The position numbers and the translations under genes are program-made. DNA of 64,000 nucleotides, from NCBI RefSeq assembly GCF_010731775.1, contig NZ_AP022590.1:682001-746000 (forward strand), read 5' to 3'. This stretch comes from Mycobacterium mantenii (lineage in GTDB: Bacteria > Actinomycetota > Actinomycetes > Mycobacteriales > Mycobacteriaceae). Positions 47,874 to 56,487 of this stretch are shown piece after piece. The notes below the pieces were generated by a model, which saw only the letters and a list, made by a program, of their open reading frames with translations, did not search any database and was not told where the DNA came from. How positions within the stretch are numbered: the stretch's first letter is position 1; the number at the start of each line of letters is the position of its first letter.

Positions 47874-48590
47874 ATGTCAGTGCGGTACGACGACAAGGTG
47901 GTGCTGGTGACTGGCGCACGCCGGGGCCTAGGCGCGGTGATTGCCGATCACTTCGAGCAGCGGGGGGCCCAGGTAGTGGGCTTCAGTCGTCATGTCGATG
48001 ACGTGCCTAGGTCGGACCGCCGCTTCGACGTGGCGGTGGACGTAGGCGATCCGGGTTCAGTCAGCGGTGGTTTCGAACAAATCCGCAAACGCTTCGGCAA
48101 GCTGGATATCTGCGTCAACAACGCCGCTGTGCTGACTTCGCAGTACGCGATGATATTGCCGGCCGCTTCAGCCAGAGCGATGGTGGACACCAACCTCGTA
48201 GGTGCGTTCCTGGTTTCGCGCGAGGCTGCGAAGCTCATGCGCAAAGGTAAATGGGGCCGCATCGTCGGCGTCAGCTCGATGGCTGTGAGCCTCGAGCCCA
48301 TGGGCGACTCGGTCTATGCTGCGACTAAGGCTGCAATCACCACCCTCGCCAACGTCATGGCGAAGGAACTGGCCACAACGAACATCACTTGCAACACGAT
48401 GGGCATCACGGCCTTCGAAACTGACATGTTGAGGCAGCTGCCTCGCGATAAGGTCGATGCCGTGATCGCCGCTCTGCCGCTTGCGCGCATGGCCACACGT
48501 CAAGATGTGGCGCATGTGCTCGATTTCTTCTGCGGACCCGGCAGCGAGTGCATCACCGCACAAACGGTGTACTTGGGCGGGGTGCATTGA
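47874..48590 (+). CDS. FabG-like short-chain dehydrogenase/reductase
   Basis: 238 residues from ATG 47874. Classical SDR: VLVTGARRGLG, CVNNAAV, VSSMAVSLEPMGDSVYAATKAAI with Ser, Tyr and Lys, and a C-terminal TAQTVYLGGVH. It probably reduces a 3-ketoacyl-ACP to the 3-hydroxyacyl form on one of the discrete ACPs. It lies between ACP 1 and the MBL-fold hydrolase. Confidence 0.88.
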   Translation: MSVRYDDKVVLVTGARRGLGAVIADHFEQRGAQVVGFSRHVDDVPRSDRRFDVAVDVGDPGSVSGGFEQIRKRFGKLDICVNNAAVLTSQYAMILPAASARAMVDTNLVGAFLVSREAAKLMRKGKWGRIVGVSSMAVSLEPMGDSVYAATKAAITTLANVMAKELATTNITCNTMGITAFETDMLRQLPRDKVDAVIAALPLARMATRQDVAHVLDFFCGPGSECITAQTVYLGGVH

Positions 48591-48591
48591 G

Positions 48592-48669
48592 ATGGTTGCG
48601 TCGCGCTCGAACACGATTGACGGGGAGCATGTCGAATGGCTGCGCCGAGGCAGCATGACAGAGAAATGA
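48592..48669 (+). CDS. possible 25-residue leader peptide/small ORF
   Basis: ATG 48592 begins 1 base after the SDR stop and reads 25 codons to TGA 48667-48669. That stop overlaps the ATG (48666) of the MBL-fold gene as ATGA. Its peptide is MVASRSNTIDGEHVEWLRRG plus five more residues, without recognised homology. It would allow ribosomes to pass from the SDR to the MBL gene. It could be a chance frame. Confidence 0.3.
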   Translation: MVASRSNTIDGEHVEWLRRGSMTEK

Positions 48670-49325
48670 CCATTGATACCGACACCCTGCGTGTTGTCGC
48701 GAATCAGGGCTTTCCTTCCAATACCTACCTCTTGGCTTCGGGAACCCCAGGTCACTGCGTGGTCGTCGACCCCGGCCTGGATTCTGCTTCGTTGAAGCAG
48801 ATGCTGAATGATGCCGGCTGGGTCCCCGAGGCCGTGTTGTGCACCCACGGTCACTTCGACCACGTGGGCGGAGCGGCTGAGTTGCAATCGCACCATCACA
48901 TCCCTGTATATCTGCACGCGGCCGATGTGAAAGCGGCCAAGATGTCCAACTTCTTGATGGCTGCCTTCAAGGTCGAACAGCGCATCAAGCTGCCGGAATT
49001 TCAGCTGTTGGAGGGCGAGGATTCACGTCTGGAGTGCGCGGGGCGATCTTTCCTGTTTCACTCAGCGCCAGGTCATACGCCGGGCAGCGCCGTGATCGAA
49101 GTGGACGGATTTTTGTTCTCGGGAGACTCGCTCTATGCCAAACGTGTCGGTCTGTCTCAATTGCCCGGCGAAGACTCGCCGACGCTTCGCCGCTCGCTGC
49201 GCCGCCTGTTCAGCCGCGTGGGAGGCGAGGTACTCGTACTACCGGGGCACGGAGGCAGCGCCACGCTGAAAAACATTCGCGAAAACAACCATCCGCTGCG
49301 TGAGTTCATGGCGGAGCCCGATTGA
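48666..49325 (+). CDS. MBL-fold metallohydrolase (glyoxalase II/thioesterase-like)
   Basis: 219 residues from ATG 48666. The metal-binding HxHxDH is present as CTHGHFDHVGG (His61, His63, Asp65, His66), with FHSAPGHTPGSAV, FSGDSLYAK and LPGHGG completing the site. Glyoxalase II-like members hydrolyse thioesters, so here it may release or proofread acyl-ACP intermediates of the cassette. Its position between the SDR and KAS III genes supports a role in the acyl pathway. Confidence 0.87.
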   Translation: MTIDTDTLRVVANQGFPSNTYLLASGTPGHCVVVDPGLDSASLKQMLNDAGWVPEAVLCTHGHFDHVGGAAELQSHHHIPVYLHAADVKAAKMSNFLMAAFKVEQRIKLPEFQLLEGEDSRLECAGRSFLFHSAPGHTPGSAVIEVDGFLFSGDSLYAKRVGLSQLPGEDSPTLRRSLRRLFSRVGGEVLVLPGHGGSATLKNIRENNHPLREFMAEPD

Positions 49326-49386
49326 TCCGCTCCGTATGCCGACGTAGCGCAGGCCTGTCATTGAGAGGGTTGCAAGCTCTTACGCC

Positions 49387-50427
49387 ATGATCGACGTGTC
49401 AACTTCAGCCGTGTCCCTGCCCGCCGTGTCCATCATCGGCGTGGGCCATCACCTGCCTGCGCGAGTGGTCGCTAACGACGAACTGTGCCAGAAGCTGGAC
49501 CCGGCACAAGCCGTCACACCCGCCTGGATCGAAGAAAAAACGGGCATCCGTCAGCGCCGTATTGCCGCCCCGGACGATACCGCCTGGAGCTTCGCGGTGG
49601 AGGCTGCCAAGCGCGCGATGGCTATGGCGCAAATCACCGCTGAGCAGCTCGATATCATCATTTGCTGCACCTTTTCCGGTGACTACATCTACCCTCCGGT
49701 CTCAGCCAAAGTGCAGCAACAGCTAGAGGCCGAGCATGCACAAATCTACGATGTGCAAGCCAACTGCTCGGGCTTTGTTACCGGGTTGACCGCAGCGTCT
49801 GACCGCATCAGGGTGGACGACACCTTGCGCTACGCGCTCGTCATCGGCGTCGAAATGCTCAGCCGCTACATCGACGGCAGCGACGTCAACACCGCGATAT
49901 ACCTCAGTGACGGCGCCGGTGCAGCTGTACTAAGCCGAGTGGCGGAGGGCGGTATTCGCCACTCCGCTTTCCATACCGACAGCTCTAATTTCGATGCAGT
50001 GCGCCAGCGCGGCGGGGGCTCGATGTTTCCCACGAACGGCCGCCCGTTCGATCGCACGGTGGACTTGATGGAGATGAACGGTATCGCCACGTGGAAGCAG
50101 GCCATCACACATCTTCCGCCCACTATTCGGAAGGCGATCGCTAAGTCAAGTTACGAAGTCAGCGACATTGACTTCGTAATCTTTCACCAGGCCAACCTGC
50201 GGTTGATCGAATACCTCGTGAAAAAAATGGGATTCGGCTTGGAGAAGACATATGCCAACGTAGCCGAAGTGGGCAACACCGGCTCAGCATCGCTCGCCAT
50301 CGCATTGAGTGAAGCAGTAACGAAAGGCAAGATGCGGCGAGGCCAGCGCGTGGTGTTGGCAGGCGTGGGCGCAGGGTTCAACTTCGCAGCGAGCGTATGG
50401 GATTGGACTCTGGAGATGCCACAGTGA
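49387..50427 (+). CDS. KAS III (FabH-like) ketoacyl-ACP synthase
   Basis: 346 residues from ATG 49387. The thiolase-fold catalytic triad is complete: Cys127 in VQANCSGF, His267 in FHQANLRL and Asn297 in VGNTGSAS. Such enzymes condense an acyl starter with (methyl)malonyl-ACP. Here it could join a C2 or C3 starter to a C3 extender to give the branched short chain. It is not the mycobacterial FabH of mycolate synthesis, judging by context and divergent sequence. Confidence 0.92.
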   Translation: MIDVSTSAVSLPAVSIIGVGHHLPARVVANDELCQKLDPAQAVTPAWIEEKTGIRQRRIAAPDDTAWSFAVEAAKRAMAMAQITAEQLDIIICCTFSGDYIYPPVSAKVQQQLEAEHAQIYDVQANCSGFVTGLTAASDRIRVDDTLRYALVIGVEMLSRYIDGSDVNTAIYLSDGAGAAVLSRVAEGGIRHSAFHTDSSNFDAVRQRGGGSMFPTNGRPFDRTVDLMEMNGIATWKQAITHLPPTIRKAIAKSSYEVSDIDFVIFHQANLRLIEYLVKKMGFGLEKTYANVAEVGNTGSASLAIALSEAVTKGKMRRGQRVVLAGVGAGFNFAASVWDWTLEMPQ

Positions 50428-50512
50428 AGTGGACTGAGCGCTTGGCCGCCGCCGTGTTGAACTGCGTCCGTTCTTTGGGTTCGGGCGATGTGATCATCGA
50501 CCGAGGATTGCC

Positions 50513-51715
50513 ATGACCGTGTTCACTGATTTTGATGACGTCAAGGAAGGCGATACTGCCTCCCTTGTCAAAACCATCACCGAGGCCGACATCCTCAGGT
50601 TTGTTGAGCTAACGGGTGACAATAACCCGCTGCACGTTGACGCCGAGTACGCGAATCACACGCCGTTCAAAGAGATCGTCGTCCACGGCATGCTGGGCGC
50701 TTCGTTCATCTCGACCGTTATCGGCACCAAGCTCCCGGGTCCCGGTGCGCTGTGGGTATCGCAGTCATTCGACTTCAACTTGCCAGTGCGCCTGGCCGAC
50801 ACGCTTACGGTGGCCTGCACCGTAGTACGCAAGCACGCACGTGACCGCTTGCTAGAGCTGCAAATGCAGATCACCAACCAACATGGCCAGACTGTCTTAC
50901 AAGGTCAGGGCAAAGTCAAGCTGCTTGAAGCGCCCAAAGCCACGGTTGTAGCGCCTAAGTCCGCGCTCAAGGTAGCCATCGTCACTGGCGGGGCTGGGGG
51001 CATTGGCAGTGCGATTTGCAAACACCTCGGCGCCGGCGGGTACTCGGTCGTCGTCAATTATTTAAATAACCGCAATCGCGCGGATGCGCTGGTACGTCAG
51101 TTGAACGCAATCGAACCTGCAAAGACACGCGCCCTAGCAGTACAGGCGGATGTCTCGACCGTAGAGGGGTGTGCGCGCTTAAAAGATGCTGCGAGAGAGC
51201 AATTCGGCGGCGTGAGTGCGTTGATCAACGCCGCCTCGCCGCGCATCATCGCCAAACCGCTAACTGAAATGTGCTGGGCCGATATGCAAGAGCACCTTGA
51301 TGTACAAGTCAAGAGCGCCTTCCTAGCGATCCAAGCCGTGACGCCGCCCATGGTGGCCAACGGGGGAGGGCGCATTGTCTGCATAACATCGGAATCGATC
51401 GACGGCACACCGGTCAGTGGCTGGACAGCCTATGCCACCGGCAAGGGCGCGCTTGCGACGATGGCGCGCTACCTTGCGGCGGAATTTGGCCCGAAGGGTA
51501 TAACAGTCAACTGTGTGTCGCCGGGCATGACAGATACCCGGTTCATCAGCGGCATCTCTGAAAAGCAGCAATTGATGACCGCGCGCCTAAAACCCTTGCG
51601 CCGCTTGGGTACACCGGGCGACATCGCGGGAGCAGTTGCTTTCTTGTTGTCTGACCAGGCTTCTTACATCACCGGCCAAAGCCTGAGGGTGAACGGCGGG
51701 GGAACGATGTCGTGA
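50513..51715 (+). CDS. MaoC-like hydratase - SDR ketoreductase fusion
   Basis: 400 residues from ATG 50513. Residues about 1-140 are a hot-dog MaoC domain with the hydratase dyad in DNNPLHVDAEYA and a HGML helix. Residues about 155-400 are an SDR with VAIVTGGAGGIG, an INAASP variant of the NAG motif, ITSESIDGTPVSGWTAYATGK (Ser, Tyr, Lys) and SYITGQSLRVNGGGTMS. One chain could both reduce and (de)hydrate acyl thioesters. It overlaps the FkbH gene by GTGA. Confidence 0.9.
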   Translation: MTVFTDFDDVKEGDTASLVKTITEADILRFVELTGDNNPLHVDAEYANHTPFKEIVVHGMLGASFISTVIGTKLPGPGALWVSQSFDFNLPVRLADTLTVACTVVRKHARDRLLELQMQITNQHGQTVLQGQGKVKLLEAPKATVVAPKSALKVAIVTGGAGGIGSAICKHLGAGGYSVVVNYLNNRNRADALVRQLNAIEPAKTRALAVQADVSTVEGCARLKDAAREQFGGVSALINAASPRIIAKPLTEMCWADMQEHLDVQVKSAFLAIQAVTPPMVANGGGRIVCITSESIDGTPVSGWTAYATGKGALATMARYLAAEFGPKGITVNCVSPGMTDTRFISGISEKQQLMTARLKPLRRLGTPGDIAGAVAFLLSDQASYITGQSLRVNGGGTMS

Positions 51716-53487
51716 GTGACGCGCATGCCGAAGCCTTGGAGATCCTGCGCAACTCCAACGCACCAATGACCGACGTGCTGAAGGCGTTGTCCACGCTTGA
51801 TAAAGCAGAACACAAAGGCCGTACGATCAAGCTCGGAATCGCCGCCAATATTTCGGTAGACCTGCTGGGTAATTATCTCCGCCGCCATGCCTACCTCGAG
51901 GACGTGCGGCTTGAGGTCATCAACGGTTCTTACGATGACCTGCTAAATGACGTGGCGGATTTTGTCGCGCAGGACGTTGACCAGCTACTGATAATCCCTT
52001 TCTTCGATAATCTTTACGCCGCGTGGGAATCTCAACTTGACGCGCTCGCCGCCGATGAGCGGCAGGCAAGGATGCAGACGTGGCTGTCGAAGCTCCAGCT
52101 TGCATTAGGTCAAGCAGCATCGGTGGGCCGATTGACGCTCGCTGGTGCTCACCTATGGAACCACATGCCGTATGGAGCCGCAGCTGACCTGCTGCTCGAA
52201 TTCAACGGCGCAATGAAGGCGCTGGCGGACGCGCACGCAAACGCACAGTTTCTCGACACCGTGGGGATTGTGAGTTATTTGGGCGAGAAGGTCGCATTAG
52301 ATGCGCGCTTCTACTACGCGGGCAAGGCCCCGTACACGCCAACCTTCTTTGATGAGTTCGCGCGCCGCTTTGCACTCGCCACACGCGGCTTCGGTTCATA
52401 CTTCTACAAGGTGCTGGCACTGGACTGTGACAACACGCTTTGGGGCGGTATCGTCGGCGAAGACGGCCTGAACGGAATCGCGCTCGATCCATACGACTAT
52501 CCAGGCAATGTCTACTGGACTGTGCAGCAGCAACTTCGCCAGCTCGAATCCCGAGGCATCTTGCTCTGCCTGTGCACCAAGAACAACGTTGAAGACGCCG
52601 ACGAGGTGTTTGCGAAGCACCCTAACGCAGTCCTGAAGGATGAGCACTTTGCTGCCAAAAAAGTGAATTGGGACCCGAAGGTCGCGAGCCTGCGAGCCCT
52701 TGCCGAAGAGCTGAACCTTGGCCAGGAGAGCTTCATCTTCGTCGACGACTCCGATTTCGAATTAGAAGCTGTGCGCACGCAGTTGCCGCAAGTCAAGGTG
52801 TTTCAAGTGCCGAAGAAGCTGAGCGACTACCCCGCGATGCTGCGGGACATAGCCTCGCTCTGCTTGGCCGGCGGGTTGAGCGCCGAGAGCAAGAGTAGAA
52901 CCCAGCAATATAAACAGCTCGCCTTGGCGGCTACCGGGCAGGAAACCTTTGCGAGTCAAGAGGATTACCTACGATCGCTCGACCTGAAGGTGCATATCTA
53001 CCGCGACGCGCGCGAGCAGATCGCCCGCATCGCTGAGCTGACGCAGAAGTCCAACCAGTTCAATCTGACGACGCGCCGTTATACGCCAGGCGAAATTGTG
53101 ACGCTGATGGACCGCCCGGACAGCACGGTGTACTCGTTCGACGTCCGTGATCGGTTTGGAGACTGTGGCATAACGGGCGTGATCGTCGTGGACTTCGCAG
53201 CCGAGCACGCGATTATCGACGCCTTCTTGATGAGCTGCCGCGTGATAGGGCGCGGCGTTGAGTTTGCTGTATGGCCCGCAGTACTGGACGATATACGAGA
53301 GCGCGGCAATCACGGGTTGACGGCCAGGTACCTGCCCTCCGCAAAAAACGCGCAAGTGGCGGACTTTTTTGACCGGCTCGGCCTCTCAAAAGTGGAAGAA
53401 TCCGACGACGGTGCGCGCCGTTACGAAGCCCAGCTGGACAGCGTCCGGCTGGCAGATAGCGATTGGGTGAAGTTGATCAATGGTTGA
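51712..53487 (+). CDS. FkbH-type HAD-IIIC protein, probable starter-unit loading enzyme
   Basis: 591 residues from GTG 51712, which overlaps the previous stop. An N-terminal domain of about 230 residues precedes the HAD phosphatase core, with its nucleophile near residue 238 in LALDCDNTLWGGIVGEDG and a second motif FVDDSDFELEAVR. A C-terminal GNAT-like part includes DRFGDCGITGVIVVDF. FkbH proteins convert 1,3-bisphosphoglycerate to glyceryl-ACP, and relatives provide lactyl starters. Such a unit would give the oxygen at C4 of the acyl chain. The ACP gene overlaps its 3' end. Confidence 0.9.
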   Translation: MSDAHAEALEILRNSNAPMTDVLKALSTLDKAEHKGRTIKLGIAANISVDLLGNYLRRHAYLEDVRLEVINGSYDDLLNDVADFVAQDVDQLLIIPFFDNLYAAWESQLDALAADERQARMQTWLSKLQLALGQAASVGRLTLAGAHLWNHMPYGAAADLLLEFNGAMKALADAHANAQFLDTVGIVSYLGEKVALDARFYYAGKAPYTPTFFDEFARRFALATRGFGSYFYKVLALDCDNTLWGGIVGEDGLNGIALDPYDYPGNVYWTVQQQLRQLESRGILLCLCTKNNVEDADEVFAKHPNAVLKDEHFAAKKVNWDPKVASLRALAEELNLGQESFIFVDDSDFELEAVRTQLPQVKVFQVPKKLSDYPAMLRDIASLCLAGGLSAESKSRTQQYKQLALAATGQETFASQEDYLRSLDLKVHIYRDAREQIARIAELTQKSNQFNLTTRRYTPGEIVTLMDRPDSTVYSFDVRDRFGDCGITGVIVVDFAAEHAIIDAFLMSCRVIGRGVEFAVWPAVLDDIRERGNHGLTARYLPSAKNAQVADFFDRLGLSKVEESDDGARRYEAQLDSVRLADSDWVKLING

Positions 53488-53713
53488 CCCGACAAAGATC
53501 AAGGAAGTGATGGCCGCGGTTTTGGAGGTAGATCCGTCCACGATCAGCGAGGACGCCAGTATGGACAGCATTGAGAGCTGGAACTCGCTGCGCCAGATGA
53601 GCTTGGTGCTCGCGCTCGAAGAAGAGTTCGGGGTGTCCTTTCCGGATGAAGATGCAGCCAACGCCACCTCGTTCAAGCTCCTGTCGCTGGTGCTGCAAGA
53701 GCAGGTCGCCTGA
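53480..53713 (+). CDS. acyl carrier protein-like protein 2
   Basis: 77 residues from ATG 53480, overlapping the FkbH stop by 8 bases. Typical small ACP: SMDSIESWNSLRQMSLVLALEEEFGVSFPDEDA. Ser36 is the expected phosphopantetheine site, and the usual WDSL is WNSL. Direct overlap with the fkbH-like gene makes it the probable acceptor of the glyceryl or lactyl unit. Confidence 0.88.
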   Translation: MVDPTKIKEVMAAVLEVDPSTISEDASMDSIESWNSLRQMSLVLALEEEFGVSFPDEDAANATSFKLLSLVLQEQVA

Positions 53714-53752
53714 GTGCGAAAGCCCCTCTAAAGATCCATCGTGGAGGTCGGC

Positions 53753-55090
53753 ATGGACTGGCTCATCGAGCGCTTCGCCAGCGCACGCAATAAAACCGCT
53801 TTTATCCACCACGGAACGCCGTTCAGCTATGGCCAGATGGTGGACCGAATCTCCGTGCTGGAGTCCCAGCTTCAGAAGGCCGGTGTCGGCTACCACGACA
53901 CCGTGGTGGTATTGGCTGACTACGCGCCAGAGGTCGTGTGCATGCTGCTGGCATTAGCGCGGCTCCGAGCCACCGTTGTGCCCATGACTCGCGGCTCGGT
54001 GATCGAAGAGAGTGAGGTTCTGGGCATTTCGGGCTGTACCCGACGGATCGCCTTCGCGCCGGACGGCATCACCTGGGAGATGGAGACGCATTCCGTGGAG
54101 GTCATCAATCCGCTGATGTCTGAGTTCCGCCAGACGGAAAGCCCAGGCTTGGTGCTGTTCTCATCCGGATCTACCGGCAAGCCTAAAGGCATGCTATACG
54201 ACTTCTGGCGCGTCACGGACAGGTTCAAGATGCAGCGCGTGCCGGTGGTGGCCGTACCATTTCTTCTACTTGACCACTTTGGCGGCATTAACACCATTCT
54301 CGCCATCACCAGCAGCCTGGGCACAGTAGTCACCACCGAGGACCGTCTCTTGCCGACCATTTGTGCGGCAATCGAGAAGTACAAAGTCGACTTGCTGCCT
54401 ACCACGCCGTCTTTTCTGACCATGCTGGCCGCGACCGACTTGCCGGCGCGTTACGACTTGAGTTCATTGAAACGGATCACCTATGGCACAGAGACCATGC
54501 CTCAGGCGACGCTTGATCGCATCCGTGAGCGTTTCCCGAATGCGGAGTTGCAACAAACCTACGGGCTGTCGGAGGTGGGTGTGCTGCGCTCTCAGTCACG
54601 CCCCGATGGCTCGCTTTGGTTAAGGATCGGTGGCCAGGGCTTCGAGACGCAAGTGCGCGACGGCATTCTGTGGATCCGCTCGGAGTTCCGAATGTTGGGA
54701 TACCTGAACGCGCCCTCGGGCTTCGACGATGAGGGGTGGTTCAACACACAGGACCGCGTGGAAGTCGATGGCGAATGGTTTAAAATCTTGGGTCGCGTCA
54801 CCGACCTTATAAATGTGGCGGGGCAAAAGGTCTACCCGGCCGAGGTAGAAGACGTCATCCTGCAATTGCCCAACGTGACCGATGTGGTGGTGAAGGGGGA
54901 GAAACACACGCTGCTGGGCCAGATCGTGGTGGCGCATGTTGCGCTGAGCGAGCCCGAACCGTTGCCTGAGCTGCGAGCCAGGATCCGTCTGGCATGCCTG
55001 TCTAAGCTCACGGACTATAAGGTGCCGGCCAAGGTGGTGTTGATGGAGGCCGAAATGTATTCGGCAAGGTTTAAGAAAGTGCGCCAGTAA
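53753..55090 (+). CDS. AMP-dependent acyl-CoA/acyl-ACP synthetase
   Basis: 445 residues from ATG 53753 (GGAGGT 4 bases upstream); GTG 53741 is possible. ANL adenylating enzyme: P-loop LVLFSSGSTGKPKGM, TYGTET, QQTYGLSEVG, WFNTQDRVEVDGEWFKILGRVTDLINVAGQKVYPAEVE, and a C-terminal SARFKKVRQ with the candidate catalytic Lys. It is somewhat shorter than typical acyl-CoA ligases. It would activate a short carboxylic acid for an ACP or CoA in the same pathway. It is the last plus-strand cassette gene. Confidence 0.9.
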   Translation: MDWLIERFASARNKTAFIHHGTPFSYGQMVDRISVLESQLQKAGVGYHDTVVVLADYAPEVVCMLLALARLRATVVPMTRGSVIEESEVLGISGCTRRIAFAPDGITWEMETHSVEVINPLMSEFRQTESPGLVLFSSGSTGKPKGMLYDFWRVTDRFKMQRVPVVAVPFLLLDHFGGINTILAITSSLGTVVTTEDRLLPTICAAIEKYKVDLLPTTPSFLTMLAATDLPARYDLSSLKRITYGTETMPQATLDRIRERFPNAELQQTYGLSEVGVLRSQSRPDGSLWLRIGGQGFETQVRDGILWIRSEFRMLGYLNAPSGFDDEGWFNTQDRVEVDGEWFKILGRVTDLINVAGQKVYPAEVEDVILQLPNVTDVVVKGEKHTLLGQIVVAHVALSEPEPLPELRARIRLACLSKLTDYKVPAKVVLMEAEMYSARFKKVRQ

Positions 55091-55102
55091 GCGACAAATA
55101 TT

Positions 55103-56086
55103 CTACGGCTGAGATCCGACCGGATTTAGGTTGGCGCGCAAACGCCAGGCCCGGGCGAATTCGCGGAACGGCGCGAGCATCAACGTTTTTATGCGCGAGC
55201 GTCGGTCCGGCCCGTAGAGCACGACTTCCAGGAATCGCAGCACCCATACGGGCGACCACCACACCGCTGCGATGAAGCGAATGACTGCTGGCGATGCGGG
55301 ATCCACGATCACCCATGTGAGGAGACGCAGGCGGTCTAGCCACCAGGTTCTTGCTGCGAAGGCTTCTCCGGTAAACGGTGTGTGCTCCCGTACCGAAAGT
55401 TCCTGCGGGACAAAACAAGCTGTCGACCTGAGTAGCAAACGTAACCAGAGATCAAGGTCGGAGAGATGGGCGATGTCATCGCGGATCCCGCCCGCATCGA
55501 TTGCCAATTGGCGCCGAAACATCACATTGGTCGGCTCTCCGATCCAATTGGTGCCTAAGCCTTGCAGCGTCATCTGCAAGACCAGCGAGGAGCCGCGGTT
55601 ATGCTCTTCGAGCTTTCGAAAGCGGGTATGCAGCGTGCCACATTGACGTAGCCAGACGAGGTCGTCAGTCAGTACACGTCGAGGCGCGAAAACCAGTCCG
55701 ACAGTCGGATCGTCGAAATAGGCGACGAGTGTCCGCAGTGCTCCCGGAAGCAAGTAGTCATCGCCGTGTACGTATTGGATGTAGCTGCCGCGCGCGAGTT
55801 CTAATAGTTTGACGTGGTTTCTATGGGCGCCGAGGTTCGATTCGTTCCGTATCAGCCGGTCTCCCGGTCTCAGCATTTTTTCGGCAATGGCGACGCTGTC
55901 GTCCGGGGAATTGTCGTCGACGATGATGAGTTCGTACTTCGCATCCTGATCCAGGATACTGCGTAAACAACGCTCGATGGTCGCACCGTTGTTGTACATC
56001 GGCACGCACACCGAAATAAGCGGCGTCGCCGACGAATCCTCGGCGTGAAAGTTCACCGATAGTGCAGTCGACACATCGTCAGGCAA
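55103..56086 (-). CDS. family 2 glycosyltransferase, serotype cassette 1
   Basis: 327 residues from TTG 56086, favoured by gaaggga about 10 bases upstream. GTG 56074 also fits, and the frame stays open to 56218. GT-A core: [70 protein letters not shown] hydrophobic C-terminal segment ([19 protein letters not shown]) may bind the membrane. It is paralogous to the GT at 56488. Probably a rhamnosyl- or acylamino-hexosyltransferase of the serotype oligosaccharide. Confidence 0.87.
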   Translation of the reverse strand: MPDDVSTALSVNFHAEDSSATPLISVCVPMYNNGATIERCLRSILDQDAKYELIIVDDNSPDDSVAIAEKMLRPGDRLIRNESNLGAHRNHVKLLELARGSYIQYVHGDDYLLPGALRTLVAYFDDPTVGLVFAPRRVLTDDLVWLRQCGTLHTRFRKLEEHNRGSSLVLQMTLQGLGTNWIGEPTNVMFRRQLAIDAGGIRDDIAHLSDLDLWLRLLLRSTACFVPQELSVREHTPFTGEAFAARTWWLDRLRLLTWVIVDPASPAVIRFIAAVWWSPVWVLRFLEVVLYGPDRRSRIKTLMLAPFREFARAWRLRANLNPVGSQP

Positions 56087-56487
56087 TGTGGTGACATCCC
56101 TTCCCAGACGTAGACGTTCTTGCAGGGTGTTTCTTCTGGAAGAAGTTCGCTGACAACCTGTGTCGAGTCTCCACGCCGCGGCGCCGGCACGGCATGCACG
56201 TCCGCTGAACGCAGACACTCAGCCATCGCGTCTCGTGGAACGGCCGAGCCGGTTCTCCTTGACAGAATTCGTCGATCTCTGATGGTCCCAGGCGGCGCCG
56301 AGCGCATCGACCTACTGCCGCCAACCATCATCAGGACAGGCACGCGGTGAGCGTACACCGGTGCTTGCAGCCGTCGTCGACTATTCAGTACGGCGGTTCC
56401 AGCTTTCGACGATTCCCTGAACAGGCGAGCAGCACATGTCGCTTGGAGCGTGGCGGGTCCGCGATCGTGCTCATCCAGTACGGTGGC
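56087..56487. other. intergenic region between cassette glycosyltransferases
   Basis: A 401-base gap with no supportable gene. Two short imperfect direct repeats (attcagtacggcggttcc at 56390 and atccagtacggtggctca at 56472) are about 80 bases apart. They may be scars of recombination after duplication of the flanking GT2 genes. Confidence 0.35.
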
